Origin: Cellulomonas wangsupingiae
Lineage (GTDB): Bacteria > Actinomycetota > Actinomycetes > Actinomycetales > Cellulomonadaceae
NCBI RefSeq assembly: GCF_024508275.1
Contig: NZ_CP101989.1
Coordinates: 2,480,001-2,544,000, forward strand
Length of the DNA stretch: 64,000 bases
Direction of reading: 5' to 3'
The position numbers and the translations under genes were made by a program. Below, in pieces: positions 1 to 9,136 of this stretch. Below the pieces are notes generated by a model. The model had not been told where the DNA came from, ran no database searches, and worked only from the letters and a program-made list of their open reading frames with translations. Within the stretch, counting starts at the first letter, position 1, and each line of letters begins with the position of its first letter.

Positions 1-758
1 TAGTCGCGCGGGTCGAACGGCGGCACGATCTCGTCGCGGACCACGACCCGCGGCTGGTCCGCCGCGACGAGCGGACCGCCGACGACGCCGCCGCCGAGGG
101 CCACCGCGGCCAGCGCCGCGGTCGCCACCACGCGCCGCGGCCGCCACGCCCCCGTGCGCCAGGCCGCCCACGTCAGCCCCACCAGGGCGAGCGCCGTCCC
201 GGCCACGGCGGGCGGCACCGGAGGGGTGCGCGTGCCCAGCACGATCGCACCGACCAGCACCAGCACCGGCACGCCGGCGGCGAGCGTCGCGACAGCCGCC
301 CGGCGGACCCGCAGCGTGAGCGAGAGGGCCGCAGCCGTCCCGACGAGCGCGAGCAGGAACGCCGCGACCAGCAGCGTCCCTCCCGTCCCGACCGGCGGCT
401 GCAGCGTGAGCACCTGCTTCCACGTCGAGGCGGCACCGCGCGCCAGCGCGAGCAGCGTCTGCGGCGTCGGCACCACGCCGGCGACCGTGGTCGTCGGCGC
501 GGCGAGCGCACCGCCCGCCAGCACGTACGCACCGATGAGCACCGCGACGACGACGAGCGCCGACCAGCGCCGGAGCGCGCCGACCACCACGACCGCCGCC
601 CCGAGCACCATGCCGCCGAGCAGCGCCGGCAGCACCGCCGACGTCCCGTAGACCGGCAGGAGCGGCGTCAGCGCCAGCCCCACGAGCACGACCAGCACCA
701 GGACGTCGCGCACGGCGTCCGCCGGCTCGCGCACCCCGATCCGCTGCCCGGGCCTCAT
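1..758 (-). CDS. TgpA-type transglutaminase-like membrane protein (DUF3488), N-terminal part only
   Basis: Partial gene; its 3' end lies beyond the window start. The roughly 252 visible residues, MRPGQRIGVREPADAVRDVL onward, form a run of hydrophobic segments (for example VLVLVVLVGLALTPLLPVYG, then an AAVVVVGAL segment, then LVLVGAIVLGT). This matches the multi-pass N-terminal DUF3488 domain of TgpA-family proteins, whose catalytic transglutaminase core would follow outside the window. The ATG at 758 is preceded by a GGGGGG ribosome-binding stretch about 5 bases upstream. It is the last visible gene of the MoxR-DUF58-TgpA series, a triad often found together in actinobacteria. Function beyond a membrane transglutaminase-like role is inference. 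Confidence 0.75.
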   Translation of the reverse strand, partial: MRPGQRIGVREPADAVRDVLVLVVLVGLALTPLLPVYGTSAVLPALLGGMVLGAAVVVVGALRRWSALVVVAVLIGAYVLAGGALAAPTTTVAGVVPTPQTLLALARGAASTWKQVLTLQPPVGTGGTLLVAAFLLALVGTAAALSLTLRVRRAAVATLAAGVPVLVLVGAIVLGTRTPPVPPAVAGTALALVGLTWAAWRTGAWRPRRVVATAALAAVALGGGVVGGPLVAADQPRVVVRDEIVPPFDPRD

Positions 759-786
759 CGTGCACCCCCCGGTGCCGCCACGGCGT

Positions 787-1935
787 TCACCCGACCACCC
801 GACGCAGCGCGCGCGGCAGGTCCTCGAGCCGCCCGATCGTCGCGAGCGTCAACGGACCCTGCGTGCGCACGGCGACCTCCTCGTCCAGCGCGCACCGGAC
901 CACGACCGCACGGGTCCCCGCCGGCAGCGCCCGCGCACCGAGCCGCAGGTCCGCGTCCGTGGGGACGCCACCGGTGACCAGGAACGCCACGGACGCGTCG
1001 GGCGTCTCGCGCACCACGCGGCGGCCGAGCAGCACGACGCCGGCGCCCGCGGACGACCACGACAGGCGGGAGCAGTCGTCGAGGAGCAGCGGCGGGGTCC
1101 CCGTCCGCAGCCGGCCCGCGCCGGCGAGCACCTCGACGTCCCGCTCGTCACGGATCGCCTGGACGGCGATCGAGGCGGCCACCGACACGGCCAGCTCGAG
1201 CTCGTCCGGGTGCGCGTAGTCCGCGACGGCGGTCGCCAGGGCGATCGACGTGAGCGTGCGACGCGTGTCCTCGAACTGCTTGACCATGAGCACCCCGCGG
1301 CGCGCCGTGGTGCGCCAGTGGATGTACCTGCGGTCGTCACCGGCGACGTAGTCGCGCAGCGCGTGGAAGTTCAGGTCGGAGTCCGACAGGTCGCGCGTCG
1401 CCTGACCCTCGAGGTCGCGCAGGAGGCCCGCGTTGGCCCCCCCGAGCGCGACGACCTCCGGGTGGACGAACAGCTCCGCCGGCTCCGTCCAGCGCAGGCG
1501 CCGCTGCAGCAGCCCGAGCGGGTCGCCACGACGGGAGACCACGGGGCCGACGACGATGACCGCGCGGCGGTCCGTGGGGACGGCGAACAGGTCGTCGTGC
1601 TCCCCGCCCGGGGGCAGGCCCGGCACGGACAGCTCGACGACCCGGTCACCCACCGGCAGGTCGACCTGCGACGGCAGGGACCGGCGGCGGGCGGCGTTGC
1701 GGACGTCGACCCGGCCGACCGCGCGCTGCCCGATGCGCACGCGGTGGTCCGCCAGGTCCAGCACGACCCGGTAGCGGGTGCGGCCGGCCGTCATGAGCAG
1801 GGAGGCCACCAGCACGGCCAGCAGGGCCGCACCCAGCGCGGCGAGCTCGCCCCAGCCGAGCAGACGCCCCGCCACGAGGGCGCCGAGCGCCGCGAGAGCC
1901 ACCCCCCACCCGAGGGGCGCGACGCGCAGACCCAC
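787..1935 (-). CDS. DUF58 domain-containing protein
   Basis: Protein of 382 aa starting at a GTG (VGLRVAPLGWG) three bases after the MoxR stop, so the two are translationally coupled. Two N-terminal hydrophobic segments (residues about 8-25 and 33-50) are followed by a soluble part containing the DUF58 signature, 'DLNFHALRDYVAGDDRRYIHWRTTARRG' region written here only as RDYVAGDDRRYIHW, then a vWA-like fold. DUF58 proteins typically pair with MoxR ATPases, which are thought to remodel or load them in the manner of chelatase/vWA partners. The specific client is unknown. It lies between the MoxR gene and the TgpA-like gene in the same operon. Confidence 0.88.
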   Translation of the reverse strand: MGLRVAPLGWGVALAALGALVAGRLLGWGELAALGAALLAVLVASLLMTAGRTRYRVVLDLADHRVRIGQRAVGRVDVRNAARRRSLPSQVDLPVGDRVVELSVPGLPPGGEHDDLFAVPTDRRAVIVVGPVVSRRGDPLGLLQRRLRWTEPAELFVHPEVVALGGANAGLLRDLEGQATRDLSDSDLNFHALRDYVAGDDRRYIHWRTTARRGVLMVKQFEDTRRTLTSIALATAVADYAHPDELELAVSVAASIAVQAIRDERDVEVLAGAGRLRTGTPPLLLDDCSRLSWSSAGAGVVLLGRRVVRETPDASVAFLVTGGVPTDADLRLGARALPAGTRAVVVRCALDEEVAVRTQGPLTLATIGRLEDLPRALRRVVG

Positions 1936-1938
1936 GGC

Positions 1939-2895
1939 TCAGGCCTGCCGCAGCGACGGCGGCGCGACCTGCCCGAGGACGCGGGCGAGCACCTCCTGGG
2001 CCGTGACGCCCGCGAACTCCGCCTCGGAGTCCAGGATCAGCCGGTGCGCCAGGACCGCCTGCGCGAGCACCTTGATGTCGTCGGGCAGGACGTAGTCGCG
2101 CCCGTCCGACGCGGCCCACACCTTCGCGCAGCGCACGAGCGCGAGACCGCCGCGCACGCTCGCGCCGAGGGAGGTCTGCGGGTCGTCGCGCGTCGCCTCC
2201 AGCAGCCGGGCGACGTAGTCGAGCACGACCTCGTCGACGTGGACCGTCAGCGCGAGGTCCGCCATGGTGCCGACCGCCTGCGTGGTGATCCGGGGGCGCA
2301 GCGCGGCCGTCCGGTCCTTCGCGCCGCCCAGGATCTCGACCGTCGACGCACGATCGGGGTACCCGAGCGACGTCTTGATGAGGAACCGGTCGAGCTGGGC
2401 CTCGGGCAGCCGGTAGGTGCCCGCCTGCTCGATGGGGTTCTGGGTCGCGATCACCATGAACGGGCGACCCACGGGGTGCGTCACGCCGTCGACGGTGACG
2501 TTCGCCTCCTCCATGACCTCCAGCAGCGCGGCCTGCGTCTTGGGCGAGGCGCGGTTGATCTCGTCGGCGAGCACGACGGACGCGAAGATCGGCCCGGGGT
2601 GGAACTCGAAGCGCTGGGACGACTGGTCGTAGATTGTCACGCCGGTCACGTCGGACGGCAGCAGGTCCGGCGTGAACTGGATGCGGTGGTGCGAGCCCTG
2701 CACCGTCGCCGAGATCGCCTTGGCGAGCGACGTCTTGCCGGTGCCGGGTGCGTCCTCGAGCAGCACGTGCCCGTCGGCGAGCATCGCGGTCAGGACCAGA
2801 CGGACGGACTCCTCCTTGCCGAGGAGGGCCTGCCCGACGTTCGCCACGAGCGCGTCGAAGGTCTCGGCGAACCAGGTGGTCTGCTCGGGGGTCAT
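1939..2895 (-). CDS. MoxR family AAA+ ATPase
   Basis: Protein of 318 aa, start MTPEQTTWFAETF. The reading frame is open further upstream, but family length and the GGAG about 10 bases before the ATG at 2895 favour this start. Walker A is EDAPGTGKTSLAKA, Walker B is VVLADEINR followed by ASPKTQAALLEVMEE, and sensor 1 is VIATQNPIEQAGTY; all are typical of MoxR. MoxR ATPases act as chaperone-like factors with vWA/DUF58 partners, and the DUF58 gene follows directly. Upstream, the giant Ig/FnIII gene ends at 2969, leaving a 73-base gap. The order suggests the ATPase helps mature or regulate a cell-envelope complex, which is inference. Confidence 0.92.
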   Translation of the reverse strand: MTPEQTTWFAETFDALVANVGQALLGKEESVRLVLTAMLADGHVLLEDAPGTGKTSLAKAISATVQGSHHRIQFTPDLLPSDVTGVTIYDQSSQRFEFHPGPIFASVVLADEINRASPKTQAALLEVMEEANVTVDGVTHPVGRPFMVIATQNPIEQAGTYRLPEAQLDRFLIKTSLGYPDRASTVEILGGAKDRTAALRPRITTQAVGTMADLALTVHVDEVVLDYVARLLEATRDDPQTSLGASVRGGLALVRCAKVWAASDGRDYVLPDDIKVLAQAVLAHRLILDSEAEFAGVTAQEVLARVLGQVAPPSLRQA

Positions 2896-2968
2896 GTGGC
2901 AGGGCTCCAGTCGAGGGTTGCGGAGGGGGACGTGGGGTGGGTGCGACGGTCGGGCGACCGGCGCCGGG

Positions 2969-5900
2969 TCAGGGGTCGGGGGTCGGTGTCGGTGTCGGTG
3001 CGGGTGGTTCGGGCACGCGGTACGGCGCCGACTCCGCCCAGGAGCCCGAGGTGCCGAACTGGTTGACCGCCTTGACCTGCACGCGGACGATCGCACCCGG
3101 CTTCGCCGCCGTCGGGAGCGGTGCGTTGTCGAGCCGGTCCGAGGCCGCCCGGGGCAAGCCTTGCCAGGTGCCGCCGTCGAGGGACACCTGCACGTCGTAG
3201 CCGGTGATGGTGGTGTCCCCGGTGTCGTTCGGCGGCGCCCAGTCGGCGGTGACCGACGACCCGTCCGCCGAGACCGAGACGGGGAACCCGCCGCGGACGT
3301 CGCCGGGCTCGCTGGCCCGCCGGAACTCGCGCTCGGCCGATCCGGAGCCGCCCGCGCCCGCCGCGTTGGTGGGGGTGACGACCACGCCGACGGTGACGCG
3401 CCGCTTGAGGAAGCCCAGCTCGGGCAGGCCGGCCGACGAGGTCGCCGACGTGCCCGACACGTTGCGCTGCGTCTCGGTGACGCGGCCGTCGACGCGGAAC
3501 TCGACGGTGTAGGTGCCCGTCGAGCCGCCCCAGTCGACGGCCGCCCAGCTGACGCCGACCGACGCGATCTGGCGGGAGTCAGTCCACTGCGGCTCACCGA
3601 CGGTGACCGACTGGACCGCCCCCGGCCGCGTGACGGGGTGCGGCTGCGAGGTCGCGACCGCGCTCCACTCGCCGCAGCCCGCCGCGTTGCATGCCTGGAC
3701 CTGCACGGACACCGGCACGCCGCCGGTCAGCGAACCGATCTCGAGGCCCGTGCCGGCGCCCACCTCACGGTCCGCGCCGTTGACCTTCACGACGTGCCGC
3801 GTGACCGGCGAGCCGCGGTCGTCGGCGCCCTGCCACGACACCGTCGCCGAGCCCGCACCGACGTCTCCCCCGGTCGCGCCGACGACGCGCAGGCCGGACA
3901 CCGCCGTCGGGACGCCGTACGCGCTCGCGCTGGCCGTCGACGGTGCACCGAGCCCTGCCTTGTTCGTCGCCCGCAGCTCGAACGTGTAGCTCTGGCCGTT
4001 GACGGCGTCGGTGAACGCGAAGGACCGCGCGTCGGGGTTCGGGATGTCGACCGTGCGCCCGTTGGGTCCGCGGATGACGAGCTGGAAGCCCTTGAGCGAG
4101 TCGCCGTTCGGTGTCGCGTCACCCCAGGCCACGTTGATCTGCCCGCCGACGGGCGTGTCGTGGCGCGCCGCGCTCAACGCTGCCGGTGCCCCGGGCGGGC
4201 CGGCGGGCACCTCGGTGGCCGACCACAGGCTCCAGCCGCTGGGCTCCGGCGCCTTGTTGTGCGCGCGGACCCGCACCGCGTACGCCACACCGTTGCGCAG
4301 CCGTTCGAACGTGTACGACGTCGACGTCGTGGTCCTGCTCGCGGCACCCGACTCGGGCGCAGGGCTGATCTCGACGGTGTAGCTGGTGACGGACGACCCC
4401 GTGGACACGGGAGCCTCCCACGTCGCGGTCACCGCCTGGTCGGCGAACACGAGACGCGGCGGGCCCGGTGTGTCCGGCACCGCGTCCGGACGCGCGGGCG
4501 CCGACGTCGGGGACTCCTCCGACCACCCGACGCGGTTGCGCGCCGCGACGGTGAACGTGTACTCGACGTCGTTGGTGAGGCCGTCGATCGTGCAGGTGGT
4601 GCTCTGGCAGCTCCGCACGATGCCGCCCGGCGACGCCGTGACGCGGTACTCGGTGATCGGCTCGCCGCGGTTGTCCGGCGCCGTCCACGACAGGACGACC
4701 GTGCGGTCACGCACCTCGCCGATCCGCGGCGGCACCGGGGCCAGCGGGACCCCGCTGACCCGCACCCTGACGCGACCCTCGACCTCGCGTCCCGGGTCGC
4801 CGGTGACGTCGCGCACGCGGTACCGCACGACCATCTGCCCGACGAAGTCCGCGCTCGGACGCACCGTCACGCTGCTCGAGGTCGCGCCCGCCGTCCCCGC
4901 CCCGGGCGTCTCGACGACCGCGCCGACGACGGTGAGCGGCCCCTGGTCGGGGAACGGGTTCACGGAGCCCTCGAGCACGTCGACCGTGCTCTCACGACCC
5001 TGCGCGCCGTCGTCCACGACGAAGTCCTGCACGGTCGCCGTGCGGCGGGTGCTGGCGACGACGCGCAGGTCCACGGCCACGTCCATCACGCCGCTGCGAC
5101 CGTAGGTGAGCTGCATCTCCAGGCGGCCGGTGGTGCCCTTGGGCGTCGTCGCGGGCGCGGAGACCCGCAGGTCGGAGCCCTCGAGCGTGGCCGTGAAGCC
5201 GGCCGGCACCCCGGACACCGTCCGGTAGCCGTACCGGGCGGCCGGGGTGGCAGCGTCGTCGGCCTGCTCCGGGCCGCGCGTCAGAGCGAGCAGGTCCACG
5301 CGCCTCGCCGCCTCGCCCGGCTCCACCTCGACGGTCGCGGCGTCGAACGTCGGCGGGTGGTCGTCCACGGCGAAGACCGTGATCTGCAGCGTCAGGAGCG
5401 CCGTCCGTGCCGTGACGTCGGACGCGCTCGTGGCGTCCGTGACGGGGATCGTGATCGACGCCGGCCCGGCGTAGCCGGCGGCCGACCTGAACACGAGCGT
5501 GCCGGAGTCCCGCACCAGCTCGGCGCCGTCGGACCGGGTCGCGGTGACCTGCGTGGGGTCCGCGATGCTCGGCTCGCGGCCGGGCGCGACCTGCACGTGC
5601 TCCGCGAGCGGGATCACGAGCTGGTCGCCGCTGGCGACGCGCAGCTCGGGAGCCCGTGGGCGCAGCTGCGGCGGGAAGAACCCGAGCGCCGGCACGGTGA
5701 TGAACGCGTACGCGTCGGCCTCGGGGGCCGTGCGGTTGACGAGGCGGTAGGGCACGTTCTGCGCGTGGTCGACCAGCGTCACGACGACGTCCCCGTCCTC
5801 GGTCACCCGCGCGACGTCCGCGTGCGAGGCCGGGACCAGCACCTCGAGGTCCGACAGCGGACCCGACGGGTTCTGGGCGACCGCGAGCACGTCGACCGAG

Positions 5901-8900
5901 ACCTCGGTCTTGCCGAGCGTGTCGATCGCCGGCACCAGCACGTCACGCGCGACAGGTGGCTCGACGGGAGCGTCGTCGGTCACGGTCACCGTGAGGACCC
6001 CGTAGTCGTGCCCGCCGCCGTCGTTCGTCACCAGGTACTGGATCTGCACGACACCGGGCGACGACGGCGCCGTCACCGCGATGCGGCGACCCTGGATCTC
6101 GGCCTCGACGCCGTCCGGCACCTCGATCGAGTCCAGCGTGAGCTCACGGCTCGTCGAGTCGATGTCGTTGGCGAGCACCCGCACCTCGGCCCGCTGCCCG
6201 GGCCGCAGCGTCACGGCGTCGTCGACGGCGACGACGCCGGAGGCCCCGGACGGGCGCGGCGCGATGCCGACGCGCACGGTCGCGACGGCACGCTGGCCGA
6301 TCCAGTCCTCGACCGCGTACGTGAACGTGTCGGTCCCGCGCGAGCCGGGCAGCGCCTCGTACTCGATCCAGTCGGGCCCGACCTCGGTGACGCGTCCGAG
6401 CGTCGGCGCGGACGCCTGGCCCAGCAGCGTCACCCCGTCACCGTCGTCGTCGATGCCGACGAGCGGGACCGGGATGCGCACGGTGTCGCCCTCGAAGACG
6501 CGCGCCTCGAGGTCCTGCGGTCGCGGCGGGGACTTGGTGGCGGGGTCCGACTCGTGGACGCGGACCGTCACGGTGGCGGCGGTCACGTTCCCGGCGGTGT
6601 CCTCGACCTCGAACGTCGCACGCGCCGTCAGCGCGCGGTCGGGTGCCTGGTACCGCAGCACGTCGCCGGAGACGAACAGCAGGCCGTCGCCGTCGGCGAG
6701 CGGCTCGGGCAGGTCGCGCCGCACCGTCAGCTTGTCACCGTCGGGATCCGACGCGCCCGCCAGCACCGGGATCGTCACGACCCCGCCCGCGCGGACGGTC
6801 GCCTCGACGTTCGGCACGACGGGCGGCTGCGACGACGCCGACGGCGGCACGGGCTGCACGACGATCTCCCCGAACGCCGAGGCCGACCCGTTCGAGACCT
6901 CGTACCGCAGCGCGACCGGCCCGTCGGGCGTGCGCTCCGCGCGGATCTGGACGTACCGGTGCTCGAGCACCGCCACCTGCAGCCCGGAGCCCTCGGGGGC
7001 GGTCACCGACTGCAGCACGAGCACGTTGTTGGCGGGGTCCTCGTCGTTCGCGAGCGGGTCGACCGTCACCTCACCGCCGGCCGGGAGCAGCGCGAGGTCG
7101 CGCACCGCGATCGGCGGCTGCGCCTGCTCGGGCCAGTCGCGCACGTCGATCCGCGCGATGCCCGTGGCCTGCTGCGGCGCTGCCGTGACGACGAACTCGA
7201 CGTAGTAGGACCCGGCCCGCGGCGCCTTGAACGCGAACGTCCCCGCCTGCAGGTCCGGGACGATCGTGGCACCCACGGTGTCGGACACCGCCGCGAGTCG
7301 CGGCGGCTCGGCCGACGCCGACCGCACCGCGTCGAGCGGTCGTACGAGGACCTCCTGGCCGACGTACGTGACGGCGTGGACCGGGTCGATCTGCGGGGGC
7401 ACGGACCCCGCCGCACGCACGTCGACGGCGACCTCGCCGTCGACGACGTTCGTGCCGTCGGAGACCTGGACCCGCACCGTCGTGCGCCCGAGCGCACCGC
7501 CGTCCGCGGTGAACGTCAGCACGCCGTCCTGCCGGAACCGCGCCGTTCCGACGGTCGGGTCGGCGCTGGCGGCGACGAGCAGCAGGTCGTCGCCGTCGGC
7601 GTCCTGGAAGTCCGCGAGGACCCCGTGCACGAGCTGCCCGCCCGTCTCGACCGTCAGGGTCGAGGTGCGCACCTGCGTCGGGGCGCTGTCGCCGTCGCTG
7701 ACCGTGAGCCGCACGGTCGCGGTCGAGGGGGCGTTGACGCCACGGCCGTCGGCCACGGTGTACCGCAGCTCGGCCGTCCCGGTGGCCCCCTCGAGGACGT
7801 GCACCTGCAGCGCGCGTCCGCCACGGATCTTCTCGACCGTGCCGAAGTCGGGGGGCAGGCTGTCCAGCTCGGAGATCACGAGGATCCCGCAGTCCGACGA
7901 GGAGTCGTTGTCGATGACCGGCAGCACGCGCGTGCGACCGGCACGCACCCCGAACTCGTCGTCCACGGCCACGGGCGGCGCGCTCTGGTCGCTGCACTCG
8001 GTGACCGGCTCCTGCATGACCTCACCGCTGTCGGAGTCCTCCTCCGAGTCCTCCGGGTCCTCCTCCGGGACGATGTCCTCCCAGTTGGGGACGCGGACGT
8101 CGGTGTCCTCCTGCGGCAGCCACACCCGTCCGCGCGCGGTGTCGTTCAGCACGACGAAGCCGCGGTTGACCCGGAAGGCGAGCTGGTCGCCCGCCGTCAT
8201 CCCCTCGAGGTCGTCGACCTTCGCGTCCTCGCCGTCGCACAGGCGCAGCGACGCACCGCGGGTGGACGCCCACGCCGCGTACGCGCACTCCCCCACCCGC
8301 ACGGGCTCGGCGGGCACGCCGGACCCGGTGGTCTCGTGCCGCCGCGGGGTCCCGCCGTCGAGCGGCACCTCCCACAGGGCGGAGGACCCCGCGAGCAGCA
8401 CGGACGACGCGGCGGGGCCCGGCTGCTGCAGGACCAGGTCGGTGTCGTCGACCGTGACCTCGCCCGCGAGGGTGCGCACGGTGCTGCCGTCGAGCACGAC
8501 GAGCTCGTCGCCGACAGCGGTCACGTCGTCCACGTCGCCGGCCCCGATCGACCCGACCTGCTGCGGCGCGACCGGCTGCGTCGCCGGCACGAGCGTCACG
8601 GTGCCGTCCTCCGGGGCGACGGCGAGCACGGCGCCGCTGCGGGCGACGACCGCCGCGCCCCCCTCGCCCAGCTGCAGGTCCGGGACGTCGCCCTCGAGGT
8701 CCAGCAGGTCGAGCTCGGAGACCTGACGCACCCAGCCGTCACCCGCGGGGTCGACGAAGGCGACCCGTCCGGCCGCCATCGAGACGTCGGTGTCGGGGAC
8801 CGCGAGCTGCGTGGTCGTGGCCACGGTCGCGGGGTCGACGACGGCCACCGCCGCGGGCTCGACGAGCAGCACCCACCCCTCGTCCTGCAGCACGTCGAAC

Positions 8901-9136
8901 GTGCTGCCCGTGGGGACCAGGCCGCCGTCCAGCTCCTCGACCGGCACGTTGTACCTGCCCAGGCTGCGCTGCTCCGTCGCCGTCAGCCACACGCCGCCGT
9001 CGTTGAGGTCGACGCGCGCGAGCGGGAAGCCCCGGTCCACGAGCGCCAGCGCCAGCACGATCGCGGGCACCGTGACGACCGCGGCGACCGTGGTCACCGG
9101 TTTCCGGCGCCAGGTGCGCGGATCGAACCACGTCAC
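2969..9136 (-). CDS. Giant membrane-anchored Ig-like / fibronectin type III repeat protein
   Basis: Protein of about 2,055 aa. The chosen GTG at 9136 overlaps the kinase stop as GTGA and gives VTWFDPRTWRRK followed by one hydrophobic helix (residues about 14-33), a type II signal anchor, so the rest should be extracytoplasmic. Residues about 40-370 are beta-strand rich and propeller-like. Residues about 390-1460 are Ig/cadherin-like repeats with motifs such as VLANDIDS, LANDEDP and VIDNDSS. Residues about 1470-2040 hold several FnIII modules (for example VVLSWTAPDNRGEPITEYRV). A short Pro-Thr tail (PTPTPTPDP) ends it; no C-terminal anchor or sortase motif is seen. The coupling to PP2C, FHA and kinase genes suggests a surface protein controlled by phospho-signalling. 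Its ligand is unknown. Confidence 0.88.
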   Translation of the reverse strand: MTWFDPRTWRRKPVTTVAAVVTVPAIVLALALVDRGFPLARVDLNDGGVWLTATEQRSLGRYNVPVEELDGGLVPTGSTFDVLQDEGWVLLVEPAAVAVVDPATVATTTQLAVPDTDVSMAAGRVAFVDPAGDGWVRQVSELDLLDLEGDVPDLQLGEGGAAVVARSGAVLAVAPEDGTVTLVPATQPVAPQQVGSIGAGDVDDVTAVGDELVVLDGSTVRTLAGEVTVDDTDLVLQQPGPAASSVLLAGSSALWEVPLDGGTPRRHETTGSGVPAEPVRVGECAYAAWASTRGASLRLCDGEDAKVDDLEGMTAGDQLAFRVNRGFVVLNDTARGRVWLPQEDTDVRVPNWEDIVPEEDPEDSEEDSDSGEVMQEPVTECSDQSAPPVAVDDEFGVRAGRTRVLPVIDNDSSSDCGILVISELDSLPPDFGTVEKIRGGRALQVHVLEGATGTAELRYTVADGRGVNAPSTATVRLTVSDGDSAPTQVRTSTLTVETGGQLVHGVLADFQDADGDDLLLVAASADPTVGTARFRQDGVLTFTADGGALGRTTVRVQVSDGTNVVDGEVAVDVRAAGSVPPQIDPVHAVTYVGQEVLVRPLDAVRSASAEPPRLAAVSDTVGATIVPDLQAGTFAFKAPRAGSYYVEFVVTAAPQQATGIARIDVRDWPEQAQPPIAVRDLALLPAGGEVTVDPLANDEDPANNVLVLQSVTAPEGSGLQVAVLEHRYVQIRAERTPDGPVALRYEVSNGSASAFGEIVVQPVPPSASSQPPVVPNVEATVRAGGVVTIPVLAGASDPDGDKLTVRRDLPEPLADGDGLLFVSGDVLRYQAPDRALTARATFEVEDTAGNVTAATVTVRVHESDPATKSPPRPQDLEARVFEGDTVRIPVPLVGIDDDGDGVTLLGQASAPTLGRVTEVGPDWIEYEALPGSRGTDTFTYAVEDWIGQRAVATVRVGIAPRPSGASGVVAVDDAVTLRPGQRAEVRVLANDIDSTSRELTLDSIEVPDGVEAEIQGRRIAVTAPSSPGVVQIQYLVTNDGGGHDYGVLTVTVTDDAPVEPPVARDVLVPAIDTLGKTEVSVDVLAVAQNPSGPLSDLEVLVPASHADVARVTEDGDVVVTLVDHAQNVPYRLVNRTAPEADAYAFITVPALGFFPPQLRPRAPELRVASGDQLVIPLAEHVQVAPGREPSIADPTQVTATRSDGAELVRDSGTLVFRSAAGYAGPASITIPVTDATSASDVTARTALLTLQITVFAVDDHPPTFDAATVEVEPGEAARRVDLLALTRGPEQADDAATPAARYGYRTVSGVPAGFTATLEGSDLRVSAPATTPKGTTGRLEMQLTYGRSGVMDVAVDLRVVASTRRTATVQDFVVDDGAQGRESTVDVLEGSVNPFPDQGPLTVVGAVVETPGAGTAGATSSSVTVRPSADFVGQMVVRYRVRDVTGDPGREVEGRVRVRVSGVPLAPVPPRIGEVRDRTVVLSWTAPDNRGEPITEYRVTASPGGIVRSCQSTTCTIDGLTNDVEYTFTVAARNRVGWSEESPTSAPARPDAVPDTPGPPRLVFADQAVTATWEAPVSTGSSVTSYTVEISPAPESGAASRTTTSTSYTFERLRNGVAYAVRVRAHNKAPEPSGWSLWSATEVPAGPPGAPAALSAARHDTPVGGQINVAWGDATPNGDSLKGFQLVIRGPNGRTVDIPNPDARSFAFTDAVNGQSYTFELRATNKAGLGAPSTASASAYGVPTAVSGLRVVGATGGDVGAGSATVSWQGADDRGSPVTRHVVKVNGADREVGAGTGLEIGSLTGGVPVSVQVQACNAAGCGEWSAVATSQPHPVTRPGAVQSVTVGEPQWTDSRQIASVGVSWAAVDWGGSTGTYTVEFRVDGRVTETQRNVSGTSATSSAGLPELGFLKRRVTVGVVVTPTNAAGAGGSGSAEREFRRASEPGDVRGGFPVSVSADGSSVTADWAPPNDTGDTTITGYDVQVSLDGGTWQGLPRAASDRLDNAPLPTAAKPGAIVRVQVKAVNQFGTSGSWAESAPYRVPEPPAPTPTPTPDP